Part shown: piece after piece, positions 1-12,516 of the stretch
How positions within the stretch are numbered: the stretch's first letter is position 1
Layout of the letters: each line of letters starts with the position of its first letter
From: Trissonchulus latispiculum
Lineage: Eukaryota > Nematoda > Enoplea > Enoplida > Ironidae
Length of the DNA: 64,000 nucleotides
Assembly (NCBI GenBank): GCA_030248195.1
Contig: JASAND010025997.1
Coordinates: 1 to 64,000 of the forward strand
Direction of reading: 5' to 3'
The notes under the pieces: model-generated
Told to the model about the DNA's origin: nothing
Database searches by the model: none
The model's input: only the letters and a program-made list of their open reading frames with translations
Program-made: the position numbers and the translations under genes

Positions 1-51
1 TAGCAATGAAAATTAAATTCGGTTCACAACGCCTTCCGAGATGAACCACTT

Positions 52-240
52 CTGTTTGTAGAGGAGCAGTTTTGGCATCAAAATTCTATTATTAATGCAT
101 TTGTATAACGTGAAAACTGTTGAACCTTCAACTCGATGGTATCGCTTTTGTAATTCTTCATTTACAACTATTGAAGGGGCACCTTCATCCAAGCTAATGT
201 CAGAAAACAAAGGAGAGTGTGTGCTTAAAGTATCATGCAA
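52..240 (-). CDS. Hypothetical exon, left-arm copy
   Basis: The open frame contains the stretch GAPSIVVNEELQKRYHR and ends at a plausible splice donor after a Lys codon; the right-arm mirror reads AACAGAAG|gtgagt. The frame is open from an ATG at 240 in this arm. The right-arm copy has one A fewer in the ATACTTTA(A)GC stretch, which breaks the frame near its start. I do not recognise the family. It could be an internal exon of a gene that continues outside the window. The coding call rests only on the open frame and the donor. Confidence 0.25.
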
Positions 241-1352
241 ATTTTAAACCATGCTTTCATAAAACATAGCCGAGTGTAAAATATGATAACTTGTAAATTT
301 TTCCTGCGATTCTAAAACTATAATTAACCTATCAAAGGAATGTGGTGAGGGATCCACAACGCAAACAGAAAGATTGCTGCTGATCAGGAAATACAGTAGT
401 ACATGTTACAGCGATTTTAATAAATAATTGGAACAAACAAGGATGGAAAGCAAAGCAGTTGCAGTCGAGTAAGTATTTTCCATTCATATGCTCAGTTGTA
501 ATAAAAAAAGAAAACAGTAACAGTGTTTTCTAATTGGCAATATTCGAAGTTACGTTGCATGCGATTCTATAGCAATGGATAGAAGTTATAAATATTTTAA
601 AGTTAAACGGCTTACAACTTTCTTTCTGATATCGTTTAATAGCAGTGGACAAAACTCTTAGTGATAATGATTATTTATTTTAGGTCATTTACGATTTACA
701 TGCAGACTTTGTCTTAACAGCGTACCCCATATAATTCTGTTTCACTTTAAATGGTATTTATTTACCATAAAAGTTTTATTTAATGTTTAACTACTTAACG
801 TAGCTGGATATTTACATTTGCTAAGGTCAATACTATAGCTAATTATCATCTCTGACCTTTTCTAGTTCAATACAGTAACAGTAGGGGGTTCCTGTAATGC
901 ATAATTACTGTAAAATTAATAGTCAGTTAATAGTAATACCAGCGGATGATTACAAAGTTATTTGTAGTTAAGAAAAGTAATGCCTTTAATGACAACAAAT
1001 ATTATCACTACCAATTGAAATTGTTGAACTTTAATCAGTGTTTACAAAATTAAGCATAAGCCGACCTCCATTAATAACCCTGATAAAGACAACGGCGGTT
1101 CACTTCACATTTTCTATCAGTCAGAGCTGTTGCTTACTGTGATAAACTTGCTTTTCTTGATAGAAGCAAACATGTATCTAATCGTACTATGCTTTTGTGC
1201 TGTGAAAGCAAACGACGTCCCATGCCATCAAGACTACTTGGTGCTACCCCTTGCAATTGTAATCCAGTTTATGAATGAGCAGCAGGTTTCGCTCTCGACA
1301 GTCCAGGGGCCACCACTGATTGATCTGATTGCCCATCGCCAGTTTCTTCTAA

Positions 1353-1534
1353 CAATTCCGATCTGGAAGAAATTCCGTCGATGCAACACCTGATCTTTCC
1401 GAGCGTCTACCGACGGCACCTGCTAATGTAGCTCTGCCAGAGGTCACTTGTGTTGTCTGCCGTTGCGAAAAATCTAGTTACTACTTAAATGGCTGCACGG
1501 CAGCCTGTTCTCAGGCTCCCCCGCTGCTGCTTTA
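1353..1534 (+). pseudogene. Cysteine-rich peptide, left-arm copy with frameshift
   Basis: Same frame as the right-arm peptide at 19494-19685, but with five C instead of four in a C-run near 1518. The shift replaces the last Cys-rich residues with a Leu run and a stop. The upstream Cys module (C-x2-C-x-C ... YYLNGC-x3-C) is unchanged. The extra base could be a sequencing error in a homopolymer or a true frameshift. Confidence 0.35.
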
Positions 1535-1548
1535 GCTGCGTTTAGCAG

Positions 1549-1743
1549 ATGCAGCAGGTAGATCCGTGGTGTTCACGGTGCCGCCAGCCATTTCTTGCCT
1601 ACAAGCACGACGCTGTTGTTTTCGAAATTGTGGAGGTATGTTCAGTTTGTTCGAACAATGAGGTATATTATTTAAACTGTACTACACCTTGTTTAAAAGA
1701 GTCCCTGCGCACATTGCTAAGTTCTGCAGTTGAGAAAATTTGA
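1549..1743 (+). CDS. Left-arm copy of the second cysteine-module frame
   Basis: Identical in translation to 19296-19490 on the opposite arm. It shares the VCSVC ... YYLNCTTPC motif with the preceding Cys-rich frame. Coding status is unproven. Confidence 0.28.
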   Translation: MQQVDPWCSRCRQPFLAYKHDAVVFEIVEVCSVCSNNEVYYLNCTTPCLKESLRTLLSSAVEKI

Positions 1744-2229
1744 CAGAGTCAAACCATTGTCCAAGATCTATAAGTATCTTCGCAAATAAAAATAACTTTG
1801 GTCTCCGCATCGATGAATTTTCAAGCAGATTAAAGTCCAAACATAGAATGTTTTCGGGACAACAATAGATCAAGCTGCTGGCATTGTTAAAACCTAATGA
1901 ATGCAAAACTGTGTTACACTGACCCAAAGCATATAACCAAAAGTAATTGTTTCTATAAATTTGAAATTTGCATTTTAGCGTAATTTTAATGTACAATTTT
2001 TCCAAATTCATCAACCTTTGTCGGGAGATTTTTTGGCGAACGGGAAAAATGACAAATCTTTAAATAGACTTGTTTAACTCATGAAATATCAACGTCGAGG
2101 TGAAATTACTCGACAACAGTAAGAGTTACGACTTTAATTTTTAAAATTCGTTAAAATAGCTTTTAGATAATAAAATAAAGTGAAAAATCAGCGAGATCGG
2201 AGAAAGTCGAAATGATCCAAAAATGGAGC

Positions 2230-2510
2230 CCCTCCTTAAGTTTAAGTTTCAGTCGTCAACCCAAATTGATTTCAGTTTAAATTAGTGACCCAAGTTGATT
2301 TCAGTTTCAGTGCCGGTCTCTATCGACATAACAAAATAGCTTCCGGTCTCTATCGACATAACAAAATAGATTAAGTTTAAGTTTCAGTCGTCACGTCAAC
2401 CTAAAATGATTTCTGTTTCAGTCATTGTCCAAATAAATTTCAGTTTCAGTTTAAGTCAGCGACGCTAAATAATTTTCGTTTCAGCTTCAGTCCACTCTTT
2501 AGATAGTTTC
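2230..2510. repeat. TTTCAGT-rich low-complexity tract with a 30 bp tandem duplication
   Basis: The motif TTTCAGT recurs at least eight times, often after AAGTTTAAG or GATTTCAG. Inside it, a unit of about 30 bp starting CCGGTCTCTATCGACATAAC is present twice in tandem (2311-2371). The mirror lies at about 18540-18810. Confidence 0.8.
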
Positions 2511-3942
2511 GGTTTTGTCCACTGTTCTTTAGATAGTTTAAACGGTTTAAAATAGATTCGATCGCACAAAATAAAAATTTCAGTTTACACATGTATTTGG
2601 GAGATAAAACTCCAATGGAGACAGACGAATTAAAAAATAAATCATGATTAGCTGCGAAATATAATTTGAAATATTTATTGCGTAAGTCCAATGCTCAGAA
2701 GTACCACATCAGCAACTTGTTCTTTGAAAACTATGCACAAAGGAACTGCATTTCAGGTAAAATTAATTTTATTGTTTTATCTATATGAGAGTATCTACAT
2801 CAGTAACTTTCGCTTACGCCGTGCTTACATCATCTAGAATTTGAAAACCTACGTTAGCACTAAGTACAGGCACAGTAAAATCTGGTTGAAACATTCTCAC
2901 TGCTTATTTACTGTAAGCCTTTACTTTAAATGGTTGCATTTTTGTTTTTAGCAAGGGATTCCGAGTTTACACCTCTCCCACCCATACCAGACAGCCATCA
3001 CGACCTTTTGCTTCCCGCCCTCCCCTGAGTCGGACAATGAAAGCGAACCGTAGTGCCATTCCTTTTGGCCACGTATTGTTGGTAATATTTGGAACTATAT
3101 TTGAAATTGTTCTTGTCTTAACTGGCTTATTGTAGCTATATTCAATCGCTTTTTCTACTTCAGTATTTTGTATTGGAAGATGTGAATGAAGATTGAAGAT
3201 TTGTATTTGTATCCACTTCGAAGAACACAGCAACACCAACACAGATATAGAGGCGACGATTTTCAGAACCATTGTGACGTGCTGATCTTCCATAATACGG
3301 ATGAATATGGTTTGAGAAATAATGTTGTTTCATTTTGAACGCCAAGTACTTACAAAGATTGTGAAGCATATCTTTGTGAGAAGAATCTAGCTGAGACAGT
3401 AGCAAAATAGATTAGTTAAAGAATCTGTTAGCTTTAGATGTGATCGTGAATCAATGTAAATATCATTGGACCACAGTTAATGAATTGCAAGAGAAATGGA
3501 TGTCTCAGATCTTTACAATTTCAATAATTACCTAGCAGGACATATACAATTATTGATACGCATTGGAATATTAATTGTCAGAATCTCTCCAACACGACCA
3601 TATTAATATTGTGACTAGGATAGACTAGCTAATACAATAAAAAGCTTTAATATGGTACCAATATGGTAACAAACGATGCCTCCATTCTATAGCTTTGATT
3701 GAACACAGCTCACTAGATATAATTCTTTCTATTCTTCGAACTGCAGCTGAACGCTTACCTCTTATTATACCTCGATCTACACTCTCACAAACAACCGCAC
3801 TTACCATTGAGGTGATCTGACTATTTATATTTTAAGTACATGAGACATTAATGATTAATTATTGTTTTCAATTTCTTCTACTTGCTGCAATTCCTCGTAA
3901 GATCTTTAGTTGGCGCACTCCAAGGTGCTTCAGAAATATATA

Positions 3943-4302
3943 TGTCGAAGCCTAGTAGTCAAATTGGCCATTTAGTTAAATGGCTAAGCATTTTAGTCCA
4001 TTTAGTCAAATGGCTAGCCCAGTTGTAAAACGCAGCGTATTTGACTGCTTTACCAAAAGACTCAAGTATTTTACCGATATAATAGTAGCGAAAGTATAAT
4101 CGTCAATAAATGGTCGCCAACTGTCATTTGACAACTAGGCTACGAGCTGCTGGCCATTTTACTAGATGGCTAAAATACTGCGAGTCTTTTGGCCAAAGAT
4201 AGTCAAACACGATGCGTTTTACGGTTGGGCTAGCCATTTGACTAAATGGCTAAAATGTTTAGCCATTTAACTAAATGGCCAATTTGATTACTAGGCTTCG
4301 AC
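3943..4302. mobile_element. Foldback MITE, 360 bp, left-arm copy
   Basis: Both ends carry the inverted repeat TGTCGAAGCCTAGTA. The repeat continues inwards for over 100 bp through several GGCCATTTAGTTAAATGGC-like palindromic blocks, so the element folds on itself almost completely. It has no coding capacity. Clear target duplications are not visible. Confidence 0.85.
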
Positions 4303-4469
4303 ATTTATTTCATTGCAGTCTCCCAAAGGGGACGAATGCATACGTACTAGACTAAAATCTAGTCCCCTTTCAAATCCCACAATTCCACAAACTTTTCAAT
4401 GTTTACGTAGCATTTACATAATATCAATTCTTTTATGAAAATTCTATAGCTCAGAACTGATAACACAAC

Positions 4470-6041
4470 ATGCCGTCAAACAGAGCACCAAAGCGATACC
4501 TCTGGAAAGAATATGCAAGCAGGACCACAATTCATGGAATTAACGATTTCACATTGCAGACTATCGATTTGGTCGATGTCTTTGGGGGATGCTTTCTATT
4601 AATTTCAATTGTAATGATGGGCATTCAACTGGTCAACGATACCAGGGATTTCCTTCCTCCACCAACATCTCACAAAATCTACAAGGCGGAAATTTGGCGT
4701 TTTCCAAAAGTTTCCCTCTGCACCAACGACTGGCCAAATTTCATAAGTATTCCAGAATGCAGTCTTTCTCCTGAACAACACTTGTATGTTTTGTCCAAGT
4801 TTGGTCTCCAACCGGCATCACTTACATATCATATTCCTTCCATATTTGGGGCGGAAAAAGATTACACTGGATGCGAGGGAGTTCTCAGGTTTATTTTAAA
4901 GCTATGCTAAAGGGCCAAATACCAGCGTTAGCAAGAGTCTGGGCATTGATAACTACGAAATAAGGGGATGCCCGCAAAAAATAAATACGAGGCCCTGGTT
5001 TTCGGGTTCGGTATGTTCAATCCTTCAAATGTATACCAAGATTATACTCAACTTCAGTTTGTTGCCCCGAAGCTGTAGGCAACAAGCACATTGCACAATT
5101 TCATAGAGCACCTGAAAAATTTGGTCAGAAATACAGCTGTCCCCAACATCAGCCTCGACAGTCTGTTTATTGAACAAAATGCAACTGCGTGCTCGGCATT
5201 GAGTGGACGAGCATGGAGCCATCAATGTCAGTAAAATGTTGGACGAGTACAAGCCCACTTCTGGGATACTGCGGTTCAGACGGCTGGCCAATAGAAATAC
5301 CATTTCAACCTATGATTAACTCGGAAAATGGCGCCTCTGGCACCAGGATCAATTTGGAGGAAATGGAGTCAAAAGGAGCAAGGAAGTGGTCCCTATCTTT
5401 CTTCGCCAAAGGGATGGGATCCCAATCATCCAGCCATTATTCAATTTATTCATCGAATCCTATTCAGTTGGATCACTGGCGTACGGTTACATAAACAATG
5501 GAGACTCCACATAGAGCAGACCATAAAATTGAACTTAGCGAGGGAGCCGTGCAGCGAAGATGCAACTTTGGTACCGTTTCCGCAGCTAGACTGTCATAAG
5601 ATGTGTTCAGTAAAGCAATACAGGGAATGTTACTACAACTGTACAATCTGCACCGAAAGCGATGGAGCATCCTGCGTTTGGGAGAACCTGGTCATATTGG
5701 TTCAGTACTGGTAGATCGAGCTCCAGAATACAACCAAATTGCATGGATATTATGAATAACTGCACTAGTCCTGTCCAGGTCCGTGTCGTTACACCAAATA
5801 CAGTACCAGCTTGGAAAGAATAGAAAATGGAGGGGTAGCCAGGGGTGGTCTCATGATAGAACTTGACGAGTTTACAGAGGATATACAGCCCATAGAAGAA
5901 TACTATACCTACACTACTGTGTCCTTCCTAAGCAGTATCGGTGGAACAATGTCCTTGTTTCTCGGGGCATCAGCATTGTCATTTCTGCAAGCCTTCTACT
6001 TTATGGTTAATGGAGCAAGGGTAATTATGTGTCAACATTGA
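4470..6041 (+). pseudogene. DEG/ENaC channel, broken left-arm copy
   Basis: Mirror of the intact gene at 15000-16577. The start codon and first 24 residues, including the HG gating motif, match. A lost T near 4552 is then compensated by an extra G near 4587. Around 4875 a further change leads to a stop at 4910. More than ten further one-base gains and losses follow through 5800, before the second membrane segment is again readable in the last frame (5811-6041). Most lesions are indels of one base, some in homopolymers. This suits either a relaxed pseudogene or uncorrected long-read errors in one arm. Not expected to give a channel as it stands. Confidence 0.9.
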
Positions 6042-6465
6042 GCTGACTTGACAGAATATTTCCAGACTTAGAACCCCTTGTTCGTTTTTGGCATCCAACG
6101 AAAATCAAATTGTTGTTCCTGTATTTTTTTCCTTCACTGTAATTACAGGAGCATGTCCACCTCGTGATCAGTGAAAATAAAAATCTGTTATACTCTTTTA
6201 GTTCAATTTGCGTTACTATAATTAATAATACGATTATAATAACTAATAATATCAGTATGCCAACGCACTGTGGGTATATTATAGTTCTAGTATGGATTAA
6301 GCAAGCATGACTGCAGGAAAACTCCTGTATGTTTTCAGCCGAATATATTTTTACAATGATAATCTGGTAGATAATAAAATCATCTACAATGAGTTATACA
6401 TCCTGCTCAGTCTTCATGTCAGGCTGTCTAGCTTGTATACGTTCACAACGAGCTATCGTTTCCTG

Positions 6466-6623
6466 CTGAAGACAAGTTTTTGAAAAACGCAAGTTCATCG
6501 TGCGACGTGCTATTTGCGTTTGCTACAAAGGTATATGCTTTCAGCTGAAGACAAGTTTTTAGAAAAACGCAACGTTCATCGTGCGACGTGCTATTTGCGT
6601 TTGCTACAAGGTATATGCTTTCA
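6466..6623. repeat. 79 bp tandem duplication, left arm
   Basis: Two copies of a unit beginning GCTGAAGACAAGTTTTT and ending TATATGCTTTCA differ by a few single-base indels. The mirror is at about 14414-14575. Confidence 0.85.
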
Positions 6624-7230
6624 GCTGCAGTAAATTATAAACATCAACATTAACACGAAGTAATTTTCCGTAGTTTGAAAGTAGGTTTTCCAAAATCTAA
6701 AATATTCTACATAAAATTGCGGTGTAATAATATTGAGAAATGACATGAAAAGTGGATGTCCCAGCTCAGCTGAATACAACGATGCTTAAATGCTACGATA
6801 TAAGCGTGGTGCGTGTTGTTGTTGTTGCGTGTTGTTATTGTTGCGTGGTCTGCTTATTTATATGAAACCACGTCATCACATTATATACAATCAGCTGCAG
6901 ACAAACGGCAGGTCCCTGTCAACAGCTGTTTTCCGCTAGTCCTTTTTCCACAGACAAGCATGTTAAAAAACAACACTGCTAATAGGCACTGACGCTATTT
7001 GCATAAGCATCTGTTTCTCTGCTAATTATCACCTTCAATAAACTATGCAATAACAATCACTTGCATTCTTAATTTTTATCGTTAACAGCTGTTTTCACAG
7101 CAGTCTGCCTTCGTTTTAGGAAGTACACAATCTGCTATGTCTTGAAAATTACATATCTTATGTATGCGTGCCCTTTGTTGCTTCTTTGTCCATGGTAAGC
7201 CTGATGCTGACTTTACTTCCTCCTCCTTAT

Positions 7231-7301
7231 ATATATATGTGTGTGTGTGAGTGTATATATATATATATATGTGTGTGTGTGCGTGTGTGTATGTGTGTGT
7301 C
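7231..7301. repeat. (TA)n/(TG)n microsatellite, left arm
   Basis: Alternating TA and TG dinucleotide runs. A 73-codon frame across it is a by-product of the repeat. Confidence 0.9.
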
Positions 7302-7891
7302 AACAGAATAATACAAAATCTTTACTAATCTGCACTTTTTTATGAGATTTTCAGCATATATAGTTTTTCGTTGAAACACAGACTCTATGATCTTCCTTCA
7401 ATTCTTATAAATTATTTCTAGCCTAATTTTTGTGTTCCCCATAACTTTTATTATTTTTAATAACGCTGAATGATAGTGATATGGTAAGCCAAGGCTCTGT
7501 GCAGAAGCAGCAGCATAATTTTGCGGGCTTGGTTTTCTTAACATCGTGCAAAATAGCATGAAAGATGTAAAAAATATGACATTGCATCATCGCTCTACCA
7601 GGTTTCGAACAAAGTCAGGTTTGATTGCTGCTTTTCTGTTACTTCCCTGCTGCTATCCTAGGTTCACCTTCATAACACATACCACATGTAGCGCAGCGCT
7701 GGGTTTTACACTCATTCCGTAACGTCAGCACAGTTTCTGAATATTGTACGCGGTGCTTGCCACCGCTGCGAAAAATCGTGCTCTTCTTTTTCATCTCTCA
7801 TGAAAAGCAGGGCCTATCGGTTTGTAGCCTATTTAAATGACTCGTACTTGACTGCGTGTAGACATCACTGGCGGCGCCAGGGACATGCATG

Positions 7892-7968
7892 TGGTGTGTC
7901 GCTTTCTTCAACAAACCTTGACGAATCTTGATGAACAATTTACATATCAATTTTAAAGCAACACACCA
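7892..7968. mobile_element. Short MITE with TGGTGTGTCGCTTT ends, left arm
   Basis: A 77 bp element with near-perfect inverted ends TGGTGTGTCGCTTT / AAAGCAACACACCA. The copy at 31821-31900 shares these ends and also the flanks CATGCATGT and AAATRCC, so the mobile unit may be slightly larger. Confidence 0.75.
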
Positions 7969-8308
7969 AATGCCCGCCGCGCCAAGGGAGGTGCCCTGCT
8001 TGGCCATTTGGGCCCCTCCCTTATGGGTGTCGGGCCCCTATGCTTCATGAAACGTTTCACAAATTTGCCCGACTCTGTGGTACATCTAATGAAAAATCAG
8101 TAAATTTTTGCTGAAAAGTGAAAAATGTATTAAAAATTTGACAATGTTAAGGGGAACTGCGGTTAACATTACCGAAATGTGCCAAAATTTTTGTTGTACC
8201 AAAAAAGGTTGCCAAAAGGATCGGGTCCACATTCAAAAAGTCCTGGCGCTCCCAACTCTTGTTGTTTAAAATCAGAAATGTGTTGTGGGGAAACAATTCG
8301 GCAGTGGT

Positions 8309-8524
8309 TTAATGCATGCGTCAAAGTTCTCTGCGCAGAAAACTAACTTTAAGTACCCCACAACAATTTAGTTCGTGCACGCTAAGCTAATCAAAAGCAC
8401 TATGCAAGCTAAGGATAAGTTACCAGTTGTCACCTACAGCCGGTTAGCTTAGCGGGCACGAGCTAACTTGTTGTGAGGTACTTACGGTTAGCTTTCTGCG
8501 CAGAGAATTTTGACGTATGCATAA
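8309..8524. mobile_element. Foldback MITE, 216 bp, left arm
   Basis: Inverted arms of about 85 bp start with TTATGCATACGTCAAA-like sequence and contain CTCTGCGCAGA (itself a palindrome) and TTAGCTTAGC. The central loop is about 50 bp. There is no coding capacity. Confidence 0.8.
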
Positions 8525-10244
8525 GGCTTGGGATAACTGTGCGTTGATTCCAGTACCACCACAAAAAGACGTTTGTTAGTTTTACTTATTACTTCTTCAG
8601 TCTTCGCAGATGTTCTAAGATTGCGAGAGATCGTAGTATCGAATATTTTGCCGGTCTAAGAAACAAGGATTTTTTCTTATTCTTTTATATCAACTGAATG
8701 CTGTATAAATTTTGAAACTAGTTTAATAGTCAGGAATAGCAATAACAAGTAGAACCTAAAAGTTGTAATTATTCCTTGCTAGTTGCATGTCAACCGTTTC
8801 TCAGCGTAAATGCTAGAGCATCTTGGTAGTTTGAGTGCCCTTTCTGAGGTGAGATCTGTGAAAGTGAAAAGGGACAATAGCATGGTTAGCATCGACAGCA
8901 GCATTACACGAAAGCGAAAGCTATTTTAATGAAGCAAACAGGACGCCTTGCCAGTAGTGTTTGTCGACGTATCGAAAAGCTTCTATGTATGTTACAGCCC
9001 AGGACGGCATAATAATCTTATTAAATTAATGGTCTTAAAATTGCTTAGATCTGGCAGTTCACAGCAGCTGGACACCTGGACACTGGAAGATGCACTGGAC
9101 CAATTACAAAACAGCTATATGGAAAGCTTTGGAGCCAATCGTTTTTATAGCACGTCCTCAAGAAAACCTTAGAAATTAAGACTCTTAGCTTGTACACGTG
9201 GTCTTCGGGGAAGTCAACTTTGAATACATGGTGCAAACATTCCACCGGTATATGGGTCTCAAATTTGCAGAGCGTGGAGGGAACCCATAGGGAGTGTCGC
9301 TCGCTATAGTCTATGCAACCACACATTAGCTGACGTCAGGGTACACCAGGCTTTCAGAGCGAGCATAGTTTGTTGTACCCATTACCATTTAAATTTTGAT
9401 CCTCTTGGTTTTCCCTTAGAAACTTAAATTTTGAATTATTTAAAATTTTTAAATATTTTAATCTATTCTATCAAACTTTATACTATTTTGCACCAAACTA
9501 AATACTATTATGTGGCAAAAAAGCAGCTAGCTGAGTCAAAGTCTGAGTTAGTAAATTCGTAGCCCCTCCCCCTGAATTAGGTATTTATCAGAATGCTACA
9601 CTTGCACTCCTAGCTAGAAGCTATGGTGTCTGTATTTCGTTAAGAGTATTCATAGGACAAATTGGCTAAGACTCCAAAAATTTTGCCTTCTCCTAAATTA
9701 GGGTTTTTAGTTATTGGGACAGATTCCTATTATTATAAAACAGGGCTCTGGATCCGGTTGAGTATTAGACAAGACATATAGTTAAGAATTTCAGCAGAGA
9801 AGTAAATTCAGATGAGACACTTGCACAAGTAAACTCATTCCTCTATGTTTTCTCAATTATTAGTCGTTTTTTCAGTCCTCTGATGATTCGTATTATGTGG
9901 TCCAATTATATTTCGAACTTGGCTAAAACAATAATAAGCAAGTATCAGCACGGAAGACGTTGTACTCATACCTGGTAAACCTGAACCCTAACTGACTGCG
10001 TTTTTGCTATGCAGCATCCAGTCTTGTAAATAGGTTCACGAAAAGTTTGAAACTTGTTCGGTGTTATCGTTCATAAAAATAATTAAACAATAGAAAGAGT
10101 GAGAATAAAGTACTGTAGCATTGACACCGCTGCTAGTGTTAGCATTAAGCATAACGACAAACGGGCTAGTAAACAAACGGCAGGGATAGTGTCCAACTGA
10201 AATAAGTAAAAATGAACGAACTTTATATCAATCATTCTACACAA

Positions 10245-10380
10245 AGGTCATCTGTTGGAAAATTTATAGGAAACAACCACGCTCAAATAGTGAACTATTA
10301 TGCTCAGAAGTTTTCCGTAGCGAACTACACATTCCATCTCCTTCAATTTCCCGACCCATGGTAAGGAAATCTATGCTATG
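10245..10380 (-). pseudogene. Decayed C-type lectin exon, left-arm mirror
   Basis: Reverse complement of the 3' part of the lectin exon at 10594-10788. Blocks such as GAAGTTTTCCGTAGCGAA and CCATGG align, but the stretch between them has lost many bases and has no open frame. The remnant fades out towards the palindrome centre. Confidence 0.75.
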
Positions 10381-10385
10381 ATCGG

Positions 10386-10640
10386 ATTAACCTGTGCCAT
10401 GAACGCTTAACTTTAACTAAAGTTGTTGTTCGGCTGTTTACTTCAGCTTGTCTAGTCGTCAATAATATAAACCCAACCCAAGCAGAAGGCAAAATTTGGT
10501 AAAACCTTACTTACTAAACTTGGTGTATTTGTAACAGCTTAGTGAAGTCGTACGTCAAACAAGCTAGCAACTTCCTTATGATGATTATTTCAGACGAATT
10601 TACAATCCCGTTTGCGCAAGGATGTCTAGCCAAGGCCTTG
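10386..10640. other. Palindrome spacer and centre
   Basis: This is the non-repeated or strongly diverged centre between the two arms. It contains the splice acceptor (ending at 10593) and the first bases of the lectin exon. Homology between the sides drops from clear to unrecognisable over about 100 bp, so the breakpoint is placed only roughly. Confidence 0.75.
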
Positions 10641-10788
10641 CCATGGGGTCCGGAGGAGCCAAACAATTTAGAAGGAGATGAGAAATGTGTCGAGATTCGC
10701 TACGGAAAACTTCTGAGCGATAATAGTTGCACTAGTTTGAGCGTGGTTGTTTGCCAGATTATAAATTTTCCAACAGATGACCTTTGTG
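10594..10788 (+). CDS. C-type lectin domain exon (C-terminal half of the domain)
   Basis: A 195 bp exon bounded by a good acceptor (ATTATTTCAG) and donor (TGTG|gtaagc), with symmetric phase. The peptide contains WGPEEPNN, then CVEIRYGKLLSDNSC and VVVCQI. This is the C-terminal half of a C-type lectin fold: the EPN triplet of the calcium/sugar site (typical of mannose-type ligands), the Cys of the long disulfide, the ND pair of the WND block (here SDN without the Trp) and the last Cys pair. Partner exons upstream cannot exist in the window, because the sequence to the left is the inverted arm. The palindrome junction has therefore cut this gene. Whether an intact transcript is made is doubtful. 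Confidence 0.8.
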
Positions 10789-12516
10789 GTAAGCAAATGA
10801 TTGATGATAAAGTTCGTTCAATTTTTACTTATTTCAGTTGGACACTATCCCTGCCGTTTGTTTAACTATGCCCGTTTGTGGCGTTATGCTTAATGCTAAC
10901 ACTAGCAGCGATTGTCAATGCTACAGTACTTTATTCTCAACTCTTTCTATTGTTGTAATTGTTTTTATGAACGATAACATAAAACAAGTTTCAAACTTTT
11001 CGTGAACCTATTTGCAAGACTGGATGCTGCATAGCAAAAACAGCAGTCAGTTAGGGTTCAGGTTTACCAGGTATGAGTACAACGTCTTCCGTGCTGAATA
11101 CTTGCTTATTATTGTTTTAGCAAGTTCGAAATATAATTGGACCACATAATACGAATCATCAGAGGACTGAAAAAACGACTAATAATTGAGAAAACATAGA
11201 AGAATTAGTTTACTTGTGCAAGTGTCTCATCTGAATTTACTTCTCTGCTGAAATTCTTAACTATATGTCTTGTCTAATACTCAACCGGATCCAGAGCCCT
11301 GTTTTATAATAATAGGAATCTGTCCCAATAACTAAAAACCCTAATTTAGGAGAAGGCAAAATTTTTGGAGTCTTAGCCAATTTGTCCTATGAATACTCTT
11401 AACGAAATACAGACACCATAGCTTCTAGCTAGGAGTGCAAGTGTAGCATTCTGATAAATACCTAATTCAGGGGAGGGGCTACGAATTTACTAACTCAGAC
11501 TTTGACTCAGCTAGCTGCTTTTTGCCACATAATAGTATGTAGTTTGGTGCAAAATAGTATAAAGTTTGATAGAAGAGATTCAAAGCTTTAAAAATGTTAA
11601 ATAATTCAAAATTTAAGTTTCTAAGGGAAAACCAAGGGGATCAAAATTTAAATGGTAATGGGTACAACAAACTATGCTCGCTCTGAAAGCCTGGTGTACC
11701 CTGACGTCAGCTAATGTGTGGTTGCATAGACTATAGCGAGCGACACTCCCTATGGGTTCCCTCCACGCTCTGCAAATTTGAGACCCATATACCGGTGGAA
11801 TGTTTGCACCATGTATTCAAAGTTGACTTCCCCGAAGACCACGTGTACAAGCTAAGAGTCTTAATTTCTAAGGTTTTCTTGAGGACGTGCTATAAAAACG
11901 ATTGGCTCCAAAGCTTTCCATATAGCTGTTTTGTAATTGGTCCAGTGCATCTTCCAGTGTCCAGGTGTCCAGCTGCTGTGAACTGCCAGATCTAAGCAAT
12001 TTTAAGACCATTAATTTAATAAGATTATTATGCCGTCCTGGGCTGTAACATACATAGAAGCTTTTCGATACGTCGACAAACACTACTGGCAAGGCGTCCT
12101 GTTTGCTTCATTAAAATAGCTTTCGCTTTCGTGTAATGCTGCTGTCGATGCTAACCATGCTATTGTCCCTTTTCACTTTCACAGATCTCACCTCAGAAAG
12201 GGCACTCAAACTACCAAGATGCTCTAGCATTTACGCTGAGAAACGGTTGACATGCAACTAGCAAGGAATAATTACAACTTTTAGGTTCTACTTGTTATTG
12301 CTATTCCTGACTATTAAACTAGTTTCAAAATTTATACAGCATTCAGTTGATATAAAAGAATAAGAAAAAAATCCTTGTTTCTTAGACTGGCAAAATATTC
12401 GATACTACGATCTCTCGCAATCTTAGAACATCTGCGAAGACTGAAGAAGTAATAAGTAAAACTAACAAACGTCTTTTTGTGGTGGTACTGGAATCAACGC
12501 ACAGTTATCCCAAGCC

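Larger units (their letters stand above)
1..10385. repeat. Left arm of a ~21 kb palindrome
   Basis: The stretch is repeated in reverse complement at about 10640-21032; the coordinates of paired points sum to 21032-21043 along its whole length. Long segments are essentially identical: conceptual peptides of 110, 93, 81, 74, 73 and 69 residues match exactly between arms. Other segments, notably 4470-6041 and the last 150 bp before the centre, differ by many small indels. Position 1 of the window already lies inside the arm, so its outer end is not seen. The similarity fades near 10385. Confidence 0.97.

Noticed and set aside
7082..7303. 73-codon frame with a His-Thr / Ile-Tyr repeat
   Set aside because: It is a translation of a dinucleotide microsatellite.
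8948..9326. Overlapping frames of 74 codons (plus) and 93 codons (minus), conserved in both arms
   Set aside because: Identity between arms reflects the duplication, not selection. Both strands are open and no motif is recognised, although the 93-codon frame has nine Cys.
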